Source of the DNA: Actinosynnema pretiosum
Lineage (GTDB): Bacteria; Actinomycetota; Actinomycetes; Mycobacteriales; Pseudonocardiaceae
DNA: 64,000 nt
NCBI RefSeq assembly: GCF_024171695.1
Contig: NZ_JAMTCF010000002.1
Location: 186,001 to 250,000, forward strand
Direction: 5' to 3'
Both the position numbers and the translations under genes were made by a program. This document shows positions 25,842 to 34,081 of the stretch, piece after piece. Numbering within the stretch: the stretch's first letter is position 1; each line of letters starts with the position of its first letter. Under the pieces are notes generated by a model. It searched no databases, had not been told where the DNA came from, and was given only the letters and a program-made list of their open reading frames with translations.

Positions 25842-26450
25842 TCAAGCGCTCATCCGCCAATGCACCACGTACCCCGCAGCCTCAGCCGCGATCAACGCGT
25901 CCAACTTCGCCAGGTTCGTCCGCCGCGACAACCGGAACGCCCGCCCCCGCCGAGCGTCCAGCACCAGCGCCCCCATCCCCGGCAACGCCTGCTGCACCAC
26001 CCGCAGCCCCACGTTCGCCGCCTCCTGCGTCATCTCCTGCTCCTTGCAGTGCACCAGCACCGCCGATACCGACCCGTCCGGGAACCGCAACCCCAACTGC
26101 GGTCGCACCCGCAGCTCCAGGTCCCCCGACCGCCACACCGCAGCAGGCATCGCCACCCCGGTCGCCCGCGTCGACCGCAACCACGGCAGGAACCCGTCCC
26201 TGATCTCCTCGAACGCCCGCAACTGCCCGCTCCGCGTCGCCCCGTCCAGCGCGACGTCCAGCTCCGCGCCGGGGTCGGTCGAGTTGGCCGCGCGCCGCAT
26301 CGCCGCGCGGACCGGGTTGTAGAACCCGCAGACCCACCGGTCGACCGCCAGGTAGATGCTGCGCTGCTCGGAAACGATGGTGATGCGGCCCCGCTGACCG
26401 CTCATCGCGTACTCGGTGAAGGACAGGGCGGTGACGCTGACCGGCTCCAC
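25842..26450 (-). CDS. conserved-looking protein of unknown function (202 aa)
   Basis: I do not recognise this family. The protein is soluble, about 22 kDa, with a mixed alpha/beta composition, strands such as RGRITIVSEQRSIYLAVDRW near the N-terminus, and a C-terminal DARRGRAFRLSRRTNLAKLD segment ending YVVHWRMSA. Codon use is normal for the genome. The GTG start at 26450 is 6 nt after a GGGGAG site. It stands alone between a repeat-rich gap and a methyltransferase remnant. Confidence 0.6.
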   Translation of the reverse strand: MEPVSVTALSFTEYAMSGQRGRITIVSEQRSIYLAVDRWVCGFYNPVRAAMRRAANSTDPGAELDVALDGATRSGQLRAFEEIRDGFLPWLRSTRATGVAMPAAVWRSGDLELRVRPQLGLRFPDGSVSAVLVHCKEQEMTQEAANVGLRVVQQALPGMGALVLDARRGRAFRLSRRTNLAKLDALIAAEAAGYVVHWRMSA

Positions 26451-26599
26451 GGCAGGCTCCCCTCGCAGCTGGTCGAACTACTGTTCGATTCTACCGCCGC
26501 ACACCGACAAAAACGGTGCCCCGATCGGGTCGTCATCAGGCGTGTGACATGGGATAACAGCCCGAGCGGATCGACCTCACCTGAACGGGTGCCGCCCAC

Positions 26600-26889
26600 G
26601 TGTGCGTCTACTGCCCAGGAGGCGCGCACAGCTTCGCGGCCGACCGCGAGATGGCCGACCGGGCGATCGCGATGTGGCCCGAACCGCCGCTGATCACGCA
26701 GGCCAACCGGGCGTTCCTGCGCCACCCCGCCGACGTGCCGCGCGCTGGTGCTCTCGCGCGCCACCCGCGACGGTCAGGACGCCCCCGTCGACGAGCACCG
26801 CGACCTGTGCCAGCAGCGCACCACCCCCGATGATCACGCGCTCCAAGGCGCACGTCGAAGAGCTGCTGACCCGCTTCACCCGCCCGTAG
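26600..26889 (+). pseudogene. remnant of a DUF574-family SAM-dependent methyltransferase
   Basis: Three fragments of one family appear in three different frames. From 26600, GGAHSFAADREMADRAIAMW plus PLITQANRAFLRH matches the usual N-terminus (normally YDYxLGGxxNFAADR). Around 26748-26825, SRATRDGQDAPVDEHRDL matches a late segment. From about 26828, PPPMITRSKAHVEELLTRF matches the C-terminal region. About 150 residues between the first two pieces are gone and at least two frameshifts are needed to join the rest. The full family is about 260-280 residues, so this is a decayed gene. Confidence 0.7.
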
Positions 26890-27183
26890 AGTTTTCACTC
26901 TCCCGTGTGAAAAAACCCGCACCCAACCGTCCACATCGGACACGTTCCGCAACCGCCACCCACGGGTCACCGCTGGCGGCGCGCCGTCGCCGGGGCCATC
27001 ATCCAGCGGGTCCCCGCGCGGCGCCCGGACACCCGACCCCCGGAGCGCCGCAGGTCACCCGGAGCGGCACCGCCATGCGCTGTCAGCGAACACCGCGCCC
27101 TGTCGACCGGAGGCACGCCCACCTCTCCGATATCGTCGGGGTACGCAAGATCGGTCAACACCGTGGATGGGGTAACGAGGATC
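26890..27183. other. intergenic region upstream of clpP1
   Basis: No gene is supported in these 294 bases. They carry a ClgR-like motif at 27078-27091 and presumably the clpP operon promoter. Open frames crossing it have poor codon composition. Confidence 0.5.
27078..27091. promoter_or_regulatory. ClgR-like binding motif upstream of clpP1
   Basis: CGCTGTCAGCGAAC reads on the other strand as GTTCGC-N5-GCG, the core described for ClgR sites of actinobacterial clp promoters. It lies about 93 nt before the clpP1 start. Only the core matches, so binding is tentative. Confidence 0.45.
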
Positions 27184-27801
27184 ATGAACGCACGGAACAA
27201 CCTCACGCTGCCGCGCATGGCGTCGACCGGCGGCATGACGCTCACCGACTCCGTCTTCGAGCAGCTTCTCCGGTCGCGCATCGTCTTCCTGGGCTCCGAG
27301 GTCAACGACGAGGTGGCCAACCGCCTCACCGCGCAGCTGCTGCTGCTGTCCGCCGAGGACCCGAAGTCGGACATCAAGTTCTACATCAACTCCCCCGGCG
27401 GCTCGGTCACCGCGGGCATGGCGATCTACGACACCATGCAGCTCATCGAGCCGGACGTGCAGACCTGGGGCATGGGCATGGTCGCCTCGATGGGGCAGTT
27501 CCTGCTGTCCTCGGGCACGCCCGGCAAGCGCTACCTGCTCCCGCACACCCGCGTGCTGATGCACCAGCCGTCCGCGGGCGTCGGCGGCACTGCCACCGAC
27601 ATCGCCATCCAGGCCGAGGCGTTCGCCTACACCAAGCGGCAGATGGCGGAGATCACCGCGCAGCAGACCGGTCAGACCTTCGAGCGGATCACGGCGGACG
27701 CCGACCGCGACCGCTGGTTCACCGCCGAGGAAGCCCTCGAGTACGGCTTCGTGGACCACATCCTCAACCGCGAGGAGCTCACCCGCTCGTCGGTCAGCTG
27801 A
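27184..27801 (+). CDS. clpP1: ATP-dependent Clp protease proteolytic subunit, ClpP1 type
   Basis: This 205-residue serine peptidase forms one ring of the ClpP tetradecamer that degrades unfolded proteins fed by ClpX or ClpC. The catalytic triad is visible: Ser102 in VASMGQF, His127 in LMHQP, and Asp172 in ADADRDRW. The ATG at 27184 follows ACGAGG; a GTG at 27163 is less likely. clpP2 follows 55 nt downstream as in mycobacteria, where the two different subunits make a mixed complex. Neither tig upstream nor clpX downstream is adjacent, unlike the usual actinobacterial order, so this may be a relocated or second pair. Confidence 0.93.
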   Translation: MNARNNLTLPRMASTGGMTLTDSVFEQLLRSRIVFLGSEVNDEVANRLTAQLLLLSAEDPKSDIKFYINSPGGSVTAGMAIYDTMQLIEPDVQTWGMGMVASMGQFLLSSGTPGKRYLLPHTRVLMHQPSAGVGGTATDIAIQAEAFAYTKRQMAEITAQQTGQTFERITADADRDRWFTAEEALEYGFVDHILNREELTRSSVS

Positions 27802-27856
27802 CCCTGAGCCCACCTCACCGGCCGCCCGGCCGGCCGACCGCCTTGGGGACCCCCAG

Positions 27857-28486
27857 ATGAACCCGAACCACCTGCCGCAGGCCAGGTACGTGCTCCCGTC
27901 GTTCGTCGAGCGCACGAGCTACGGCGTCAAGGAGTCCAACCCGTACAACAAGCTGTTCGAGGAGCGCATCATCTTCCTCGGCGTGCAGGTGGACGACACC
28001 TCGGCGAACGACGTCATGGCCCAGCTGCTCGTGCTGGAGTCCGACGACCCGGACCGCGACATCTACATGTACATCAACTCGCCGGGTGGCTCGTTCACCT
28101 CGCTGATGGCGATCTACGACACCATGCAGTTCGTCCGCCCCGACATCCGCACGGTCTGCCTCGGCCAGGCGTCCTCGGCGGCGGCGGTCCTGCTGGCGGC
28201 GGGCACGCCGGGCAAGCGCACGGCCCTGCCGAACGCCCGCGTGATGATCCACCAGCCCGCGATGGGCGGAGTCCGCGGCCAGGTCTCCGACCTGGAGATC
28301 CAGGCGGCGGAGATCACCCGGATGCGCAAGCAGATGGAGGAGGCGCTGAGCAGGCACACCGGCCGCAGCGCCGAGCAGGTCCACACCGACATCGACCGCG
28401 ACCGAATCCTGACCGCCACCGAGGCGCAGGAGTACGGGATCATCGACGAGGTCATGCCGTACCGGAAGCTGTCGGCGAAGCGCTGA
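27857..28486 (+). CDS. clpP2: ATP-dependent Clp protease proteolytic subunit, ClpP2 type
   Basis: This 209-residue partner of ClpP1 has the N-terminus [20 protein letters not shown] and [14 protein letters not shown] very like mycobacterial ClpP2. Active-site residues are Ser107 in [11 protein letters not shown], His132 in MIHQP and Asp178 in HTDIDRDR, so both rings should be catalytic. A TTGGGGAC sequence precedes the ATG. A strong terminator follows 19 nt after the stop, defining a two-gene operon. Confidence 0.94.
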   Translation: MNPNHLPQARYVLPSFVERTSYGVKESNPYNKLFEERIIFLGVQVDDTSANDVMAQLLVLESDDPDRDIYMYINSPGGSFTSLMAIYDTMQFVRPDIRTVCLGQASSAAAVLLAAGTPGKRTALPNARVMIHQPAMGGVRGQVSDLEIQAAEITRMRKQMEEALSRHTGRSAEQVHTDIDRDRILTATEAQEYGIIDEVMPYRKLSAKR

Positions 28487-28504
28487 CCCCTCCACCCCAG
28501 GCTG

Positions 28505-28546
28505 AGCGCCCGGCAGGTTCCCCGGAACCCGCCGGGCGCTGGCTTT
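28505..28546 (+). terminator. intrinsic terminator after clpP2
   Basis: AGCGCCCGGC (28505-28514) pairs with GCCGGGCGCT (28531-28540), extended inside by GGTTCC/GGAACC, and is followed by GGCTTTT. It is one of the few hairpins here with a T-run. Confidence 0.85.
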
Positions 28547-28865
28547 TCCGCGTCAGTCCTGCGGCAGTGGGCGCACCCGCTGCCGCATGGCGTCGACGGT
28601 CTCCTCGGGCGAGTCGGGCACCTGGCACGTCGAGTCCGGGGCGCGCGGAGTAGTGGACGGCGCTCGGGTGCAGCCCGATCGACAGGACGGCGTTGTTGTG
28701 CACGGCTGTTCCCCAGGGACACCGCTGTTCCCGCAACCGTGCCACGTGGGCTGTTCTGGGCTCTGGCTCACCTGAACGGCCGAGCCTGGGCGGCCGAAAG
28801 AACTGGGTAAAACATGGATGGCACCCGTCCGTGATCACGGACCGGTGCCACCACCAGCGCCGAAG
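28547..28865. other. intergenic region between clpP2 terminator and tRNA-Arg
   Basis: I see no supported gene. A 72-codon minus frame ending at 28553 and overlapping frames lack ribosome sites and recognisable motifs. There is no integrase or direct repeat of the tRNA 3' end. Confidence 0.5.
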
Positions 28866-28938
28866 CGCCCCCGGCAGGATTCGAACCTGCGACCTCGGGA
28901 TTAGAAGTCCCTCGCTCTCTCCACTGAGCTACGGAGGC
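28866..28938 (-). tRNA. tRNA-Arg (anticodon TCT)
   Basis: The reverse complement folds as a 73-nt cloverleaf. Acceptor arms GCCTCCG and CGGGGGC pair (one T-G pair), the D-arm is AGCTCAGTGGAGAGAGC, the anticodon loop CTTCTAA gives TCT in GGGACTTCTAATCCC, and the T-arm is GCAGGTTCGAATCCTGC. The discriminator is G at 28866, and CCA is not encoded. This tRNA reads AGA/AGG codons. Confidence 0.95.
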
Positions 28939-29054
28939 TCGGGGTCGGTACCGCAGCAGTGCGGTCGGCCCCACCGGACACATCGTCCGGGAAGCGCTCA
29001 CCGTTTCCGTTCCGGGGGTGGAAGAGTGATCAAATTGCCCAGAAGTGGCGCAAA

Positions 29055-30107
29055 TCACGTTAGACGGGCGGTGGAAGCGCGTTCGATCAGTGAAACGGGG
29101 AGTCTCACGGGGGCGCTCGGTCTCGCTCCGTCCAGCAGGCTCAGCGCTAGTTCACCCGCTTGGCGGCCCTTCTCCGCCAGGGGTTGACGCACCGTGGTGA
29201 GCGGGGGTTCGGCGTGCTCCGCCGCCGGGACGTCGTCGAAGCCGACCACTGACAGGTCCTCCGGGACTCGCAAGCCCAGGTCGCGCGCCGCCGTCAGCGC
29301 GCCGAACGCCAGCTCGTCCGACGTGCACAGCAGCGCGGTCGGGCGGTCGGGGCGCGACAGCAGTTCCCTGGCGCCCGCCCTGCCCAGGGCCCGGTCGCTC
29401 AGCGGGCACTCCCACACCGGAACCCCGCCCAGCACGTCCAGGTAGCCGCGCACCCTCCGGCCCGCCACCGGGAACGGTGTCGAGCGCAGCCTCGCCCCGT
29501 CGGCAAGGCCTGTCACCCCATCGGGGTGCAACGCGAACGTCAGCACCGCCGCCCGCCGGTGTCCCAGCGCGCGCACGTGCTCCGCCGCCAACCGCGCCCC
29601 GCCCTCGTCGTCCACGCCGACCCACGCGACCCCCGGCGCCTCCGGCTGGTCCACCACCACCAGCGGCAAGCCCCGCGCCCGCGCCGCCAGCAGGCCCGGC
29701 GCGCCCTCGGGCAGCGAGTACGCCACCACGACGTCCGCCTGCGCCCGCGCCACGGTCTCCGCGCGCGGCCCCGCGCTCCCGGCCATCAGCACCAGCGAGT
29801 GGTCGTGGCCGTCGACCGTCGTGGCCAGGCCGTCGAGCACGATCGACAGCGCCGGGTCCGAGAACGCGGCCGTCAGGCGCTGGCCGAGCAGGAAGCCGAC
29901 CGCCGCGCTGTGCCTGGTCGCCAGGCTCCTGGCCACCGGGTCCGGGCCCGCGTAGCCCAGGCGCGCGGCCTCGGCGAGGATCCGCTCGCGCAGCGCCGCC
30001 GACAGCTGGTCCGGCCGGTTGTAGGCGTTCGACACCGTCGCGCGCGACACGCCCACCACATCGGCGACGGTGTCGAGGGTGGGCCTGCGGGGGCGGGTGG
30101 TGTCCAC
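29055..30107 (-). CDS. LacI/GalR-family transcriptional repressor
   Basis: This 350-residue protein has an N-terminal LacI helix-turn-helix (TLDTVADVVGVSRATVSNAY at about 10-29) and a periplasmic-binding-like sensor ending in SVVGFDDVPAAEHAEPPLTT. It is divergent from an MFS gene with a perfect 14-bp palindrome between them, so it probably represses both itself and the transporter in response to a small ligand. The GTG at 30107 has TAGGCT 7 nt upstream, implying a leaderless message whose -10 lies close to the operator. Confidence 0.92.
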   Translation of the reverse strand: MDTTRPRRPTLDTVADVVGVSRATVSNAYNRPDQLSAALRERILAEAARLGYAGPDPVARSLATRHSAAVGFLLGQRLTAAFSDPALSIVLDGLATTVDGHDHSLVLMAGSAGPRAETVARAQADVVVAYSLPEGAPGLLAARARGLPLVVVDQPEAPGVAWVGVDDEGGARLAAEHVRALGHRRAAVLTFALHPDGVTGLADGARLRSTPFPVAGRRVRGYLDVLGGVPVWECPLSDRALGRAGARELLSRPDRPTALLCTSDELAFGALTAARDLGLRVPEDLSVVGFDDVPAAEHAEPPLTTVRQPLAEKGRQAGELALSLLDGARPSAPVRLPVSLIERASTARLT

Positions 30108-30135
30108 TTGCCCGAGCCTAGTCAGCCTTGCCCTG

Positions 30136-30149
30136 CTGAAGCGCTTCAG
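30136..30149. promoter_or_regulatory. LacI-type operator between regulator and MFS gene
   Basis: CTGAAGCGCTTCAG is a perfect 14-bp palindrome with a central CG step. It lies 29 nt from the repressor start and 15 nt from the MFS start, so binding would cover both promoters. Confidence 0.75.
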
Positions 30150-30163
30150 TCACCCTGGGGCGC

Positions 30164-31348
30164 GTGCCGACCCCGCGCTTCGCCGTGTTCGCCGTCTTCG
30201 CCCTCAACGGGATCGTCTTCGGCTCGTGGGCCGCCAGGGTCCCCGCGCTCGCCGCCCGCACCGGCGCCACCGAGGGCGTCCTCGGCCTGTCCCTGCTCGG
30301 CGCCAGCGTCGGCCTCGCCGTCACCGCCCCGCTGGCCGCCCGGCTGTGCGTCGCGGTCGGCGCGCGGACCGTCGTGCTCGTCAGCGCCCTACTCGGCGCC
30401 CTCGTCCTGCCCGCGATCGGCCTGGTCGGCTCACCGCTCCAGCTCGGCGCCGTCCTGCTCGTCGTCGGCGCGCTCAACGCGGCCCTGGACGTGGCCATGA
30501 ACCTGTCCGCCGTCACGGTCGTCCGCGCGACCGGTCGCGCCCTCATGCCCCAGTTCCACGCGGGTTTCAGCGTCGGCGGGCTGATCGGCTCGCTCGGCGC
30601 CGCCGCAGCCGCCTCGGCGGACTGGACCCCGCTGCGGCACTTCCTGGTCGCCACCGCCGCGTGCCTGGTCCTGCTCGCCTGGATCGCCCGCGCGATCCCC
30701 GGCGCCGCGCCCGAGCGCGGCCACCACGCCGGGGGCGGCTCCCCGCTGCGCCGCCCCGCGCTGTGGCTGCTGGCCGCCGTCGCGCTCTGCTCGGCCATCG
30801 CCGAGGGCGCCTCCGCCGACTGGTCCGCCCTGTTCCTGGTCACCGAGCGCGGCGTCGAGGACGGCGCGGCGGCGATCGCCTACGCCGCGTTCTCCACCGC
30901 CATGGCCACCGCCCGCCTGCTCGGCGAACCCGTCCAGCGCCGCCTCGGCCCGCACCGGCTGCTCCTGGTCGGCGCCCTGGTCGCCGCGTCCGGGCTCGCG
31001 CTGGCCGTGCTCGTCCCGCTGCCCGCCGCGGGCTTCGGCGGGTTCGCGCTCGCCGGCCTCGGCCTGGCCTTCTCGTTCCCGGTCACCATGGACCTGGCGG
31101 GCGAGGCCGGTCGGCGCGCGGACGGCGGTGGTGGCGAGCGCGAGATCGGCCTGGTGACCACGATCGCCTACACCGGCTTCCTGGCCGGTCCACCGCTGGT
31201 CGGCGGCATCGCCCAGGTGTCGTCGCTGGTCGTGTCGCTGGGTCTGGTGGCCGCCGTGGTCGCGCTCATCGCGCCGCTGTCCCTGCTGGCCCGCCGCGCC
31301 CGCGACCGCGAGGTCACGCCGGGGGCAGCTTCTCCAACCCGGTCTTGA
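30164..31348 (+). CDS. MFS transporter
   Basis: This 394-residue membrane protein has about 12 hydrophobic helices and resembles FucP/YbjJ-like MFS members (NGIVFGSWAARVPALAART at the N-terminus, then GASVGLAVTAPLAARL). Substrate is unknown; control by a LacI regulator suggests a sugar or nucleoside-like compound, but YbjJ-type proteins are also exporters. The start GTG at 30164 is uncertain because no clear ribosome site is present. Its last 35 bp overlap the end of the convergent DUF3558 gene. Confidence 0.85.
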   Translation: MPTPRFAVFAVFALNGIVFGSWAARVPALAARTGATEGVLGLSLLGASVGLAVTAPLAARLCVAVGARTVVLVSALLGALVLPAIGLVGSPLQLGAVLLVVGALNAALDVAMNLSAVTVVRATGRALMPQFHAGFSVGGLIGSLGAAAAASADWTPLRHFLVATAACLVLLAWIARAIPGAAPERGHHAGGGSPLRRPALWLLAAVALCSAIAEGASADWSALFLVTERGVEDGAAAIAYAAFSTAMATARLLGEPVQRRLGPHRLLLVGALVAASGLALAVLVPLPAAGFGGFALAGLGLAFSFPVTMDLAGEAGRRADGGGGEREIGLVTTIAYTGFLAGPPLVGGIAQVSSLVVSLGLVAAVVALIAPLSLLARRARDREVTPGAASPTRS

Positions 31349-31916
31349 GCAGCACCAGCATCGTCGCGGTCATCTCCTCGGCGTTCCCGGCGCTCTTGGT
31401 GTACCCGAGCAGCAGGCTCTTGTCGGCGCTCACCGCGAGCGTCGCGGTGCACACCATCACCCGGTCGTCCATCTCGCACGACACCCAGGCCGAGTTGCCC
31501 TCCACGAGCTCCTCGTGGCCGCCGGGCTGCTTCGTCCGCGACTCCGAGTACGGCCGGTACGGCGCGATCACGACGCTGGAGCGGGTCGCCGAGCCGTCCT
31601 TGAACATGAACTGGCACGAACCGGCGAGGTCGCTGTCCCTCGGGGTCGGCTCGCCGTCGAGCGCGCCGACCACCTTCATGTCGTTCGCGGACAGCAGCTC
31701 GCACGCCTCCAGGTCCGCCACCGAGCAGGCGTGCGCGACCTTGGCCGCCGCTCCCGAGGACTTGGGCGGCGCTGTCGAGGAGGGCGCCGTCGCCGACAGG
31801 CACGTGGGCGCGGCTGACTCGGGCGCCGAGACCGGGGTGCCGTTGACGGAGTAGCTGCACCCCGTGACGGTCAGCACAGCCACCAGGGGCGCGAGCCACG
31901 ATCGGGAGCGTCTCAC
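31314..31916 (-). CDS. DUF3558 lipoprotein
   Basis: This protein of about 200 residues has a lipoprotein signal ending in VTGCSYS and a Ser/Thr/Pro linker. The globular domain contains ADLEACELLSANDMKVVGAL and a GSCQFMF motif typical of DUF3558, a family of surface lipoproteins abundant in Pseudonocardiaceae. The cysteines at ACSVADLEAC and GSCQF probably form disulfides. Function is unknown. I start at GTG 31916 because TACCTT lies 7 nt upstream (31924-31929), consistent with leaderless transcription; the TTG at 31925 would lie in that element. Confidence 0.85.
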   Translation of the reverse strand: MRRSRSWLAPLVAVLTVTGCSYSVNGTPVSAPESAAPTCLSATAPSSTAPPKSSGAAAKVAHACSVADLEACELLSANDMKVVGALDGEPTPRDSDLAGSCQFMFKDGSATRSSVVIAPYRPYSESRTKQPGGHEELVEGNSAWVSCEMDDRVMVCTATLAVSADKSLLLGYTKSAGNAEEMTATMLVLLKTGLEKLPPA

Positions 31917-31984
31917 CCGGCCCAAGGTAGTCGAAGCCGTCCGGCGGTTGCCGGTGCCTTCACCGGTCCGCCTACGCTCGGTGC

Positions 31985-34060
31985 GTGTCCCCCACCGAGG
32001 TCCGCTCCAGCGCCCGCCCCGCCCGCACCGGGCTGATCCCCCTGCTGGCCGTCGGCGTCGCGCTCGCCGCGCTGCTGGGAGCAGGGCTCGTGGGCGGTCC
32101 GGCCGCCGGGCTCGTGGTGGTCAGGGTGGTGACCGAGAGCGCGGCGGTGCTGACCATCGGCTCGCTGCTGCTGGCCGCGTTCCTCGTGCCGCCGCAGGAG
32201 TCCGGCACGCTCGCCGCCGATGGTTACGCCGCGTTGCGCACCGCCGCGTGGGCTTCACTCGTCTGGACGGCGGGCGCGGTGCTGTCCGTGCCCTACACGG
32301 TCGCGGACGCGCTCGGGCAACCGGTGTCCGTGCTGCTCGACCTCTCGGTGCTGTCCGAGGTCGCGGGCGTGGTGGAGCAGAGCGAGGCGTGGATGGTGAC
32401 CGCCGTCATCGTCGTGCTGCTCGCCCTCGGCTGCCGCCTGGTGCTGTCCTGGGGCTGGACCACCGTGCTGTTCTTCGTGTCGGTGTTCGCGCTGTTCCCC
32501 GTCGCGGTGACCGGGCACTCCTCGGGCGGCGGCTCGCACGACGTCGCCACCAACAGCCTGCTGTACCACCTGGTCGCCGCCGCGCTGTGGGTCGGCGGGC
32601 TGATCGCGCTGCTCGCGCACGGCCGCAGGCGCGGCGAGCACCTGGGCCTGGCCGCGTCCCGGTTCTCCTCGATCGCGCTGGTCTGCTGGATCGTCATGGC
32701 GGTCTCCGGCGTGGTCAACGCGTACGTGCGGCTGCCGCTGGACCAGCTCCTCACCTCCGAGTACGGCCTGCTCGTGCTGGGCAAGACCGCCGCGCTGCTC
32801 GCGCTGGGCGTGTTCGGCTACCTCCAGCGCGCCAAGGGCGTCAAGCAGGTCGTGGCCACCGGGTCCGGGCGGGCGCTGGTGCGGCTGGCGGGCGTCGAGG
32901 TGCTGCTGATGCTCGCCACGATCGGCCTCGCCGCCGCCCTCAGCCGCACGCCGCCGCCCGCCGAGGGCCGCACCCGGCCGAGCCCGGTGGAGCTGAGCAT
33001 CGGCTACGACCTGGCGGGCGAGCCCACGCTCTACCGCATCCTCTTCGACTGGCGCTTCGACCTGGTCTACGGCACCGCCTTCCTCGCCGCCGCCGTCGTC
33101 TACCTGCTGGGCGTGCGCCGGTTGCGCAAGCGCGGCGACGCCTGGCCGGTCGGCCGCACGATCGCGTGGGTGCTGGGCTGCCTGACCGTGGTGTTCGCGA
33201 CCTCGTCGGGCCTCGGCCGCTACTCGCCCGCGATGTTCAGCGTCCACATGCAGGCGCACATGCTGCTGGCCATGCTCGCGCCGATCCTGCTGGTGCTGGG
33301 CGCCCCGGTGACGATGGCGCTGCGCGCACTGCCGGTCGCCGGTCGGGGCAACCCGCCGGGGCCGCGCGAGTGGGTGCTGGCGCTGGTGCACTCGCCGGTG
33401 GCGAAGGCGCTGACCAACCCGTTCGTGGCGCTGGCGTTCTTCGTCGGGTCGTTCTACGGGCTGTACTTCTCCGGGCTGTACGACGTGGCGCTGGACCACC
33501 ACTGGGCGCACCTGGCGATGAACGCGCACTTCCTGATGGCCGGGTACGTCTTCTACTGGCCGGTGATCGGGGTCGACCCCGCGCCGAACAAGCTGCCGCC
33601 GCTGGGGAAGCTGGGGCTGCTGTTCGCCTCGATCCCGTTCCACGCGTTCTTCGGCGTGGTGCTGATGAGCGCGCAGTACGTGATCGGCAGCGACTTCTAC
33701 CGCAAGCTCGCGCTGCCGTGGGTGCCGTCGCTGCTGGAGGACCAGCGGCTCGGCGGCGGCATCGCGTGGGCGGCGGGGGAGATCCCGCTGCTGGTGGTGA
33801 TGGTCGCGCTGCTCGCGCAGTGGGCCCGCTCCGACAGCCGGGACGCCAAGCGCGCGGACCGCAAGGCGGACGCGGACGGCGGCGCCGACCTCGCGGCGTA
33901 CAACGAGATGCTGCGCAGGATGGCGGGCGGGGGCGGGTCGTCGGTCGCGGTCGCCGAGCCGAAGGCCGGGACCGAGGCCGAGATCGAGGCCGGGAACGCC
34001 GAACCCGGCGCCGCGAAGCCGAAGCCGGGCGCCGGGGGAGCGGGGCCGGACGAGGGCTGA
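31985..34060 (+). CDS. CopD-CtaG fusion: copper transport and cytochrome c oxidase assembly membrane protein
   Basis: This 691-residue polytopic membrane protein joins a CopD-like domain (about 1-330, including HSSGGGSHDVATNSLLYHLV with likely copper-binding His) to a Caa3-type CtaG domain (about 345-620, with SVHMQAHMLLAMLAPILLVL and DHHWAHLAMNAHFLMAGYVF). It is thought to move copper for insertion into cytochrome c oxidase. The C-terminal tail (about 630-691) is charged and Pro/Ala/Gly-rich, cytoplasmic. The GTG start has TACGCT 6 nt upstream, again leaderless. The gene is not next to other ctaC/D genes. Confidence 0.92.
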   Translation: MSPTEVRSSARPARTGLIPLLAVGVALAALLGAGLVGGPAAGLVVVRVVTESAAVLTIGSLLLAAFLVPPQESGTLAADGYAALRTAAWASLVWTAGAVLSVPYTVADALGQPVSVLLDLSVLSEVAGVVEQSEAWMVTAVIVVLLALGCRLVLSWGWTTVLFFVSVFALFPVAVTGHSSGGGSHDVATNSLLYHLVAAALWVGGLIALLAHGRRRGEHLGLAASRFSSIALVCWIVMAVSGVVNAYVRLPLDQLLTSEYGLLVLGKTAALLALGVFGYLQRAKGVKQVVATGSGRALVRLAGVEVLLMLATIGLAAALSRTPPPAEGRTRPSPVELSIGYDLAGEPTLYRILFDWRFDLVYGTAFLAAAVVYLLGVRRLRKRGDAWPVGRTIAWVLGCLTVVFATSSGLGRYSPAMFSVHMQAHMLLAMLAPILLVLGAPVTMALRALPVAGRGNPPGPREWVLALVHSPVAKALTNPFVALAFFVGSFYGLYFSGLYDVALDHHWAHLAMNAHFLMAGYVFYWPVIGVDPAPNKLPPLGKLGLLFASIPFHAFFGVVLMSAQYVIGSDFYRKLALPWVPSLLEDQRLGGGIAWAAGEIPLLVVMVALLAQWARSDSRDAKRADRKADADGGADLAAYNEMLRRMAGGGGSSVAVAEPKAGTEAEIEAGNAEPGAAKPKPGAGGAGPDEG

Positions 34061-34081
34061 GCCCCCGCGCCTGCCCGGTGG

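Noticed and set aside
28452..28838. Minus-strand frames between clpP2 and the tRNA gene
   Set aside because: They cross the clpP2 terminator or lack ribosome sites, and no motif is recognisable.
28866..28938. tRNA-Arg as an integration site for a genomic island
   Set aside because: No integrase, no repeat of the tRNA 3' end and no change in composition on either side.
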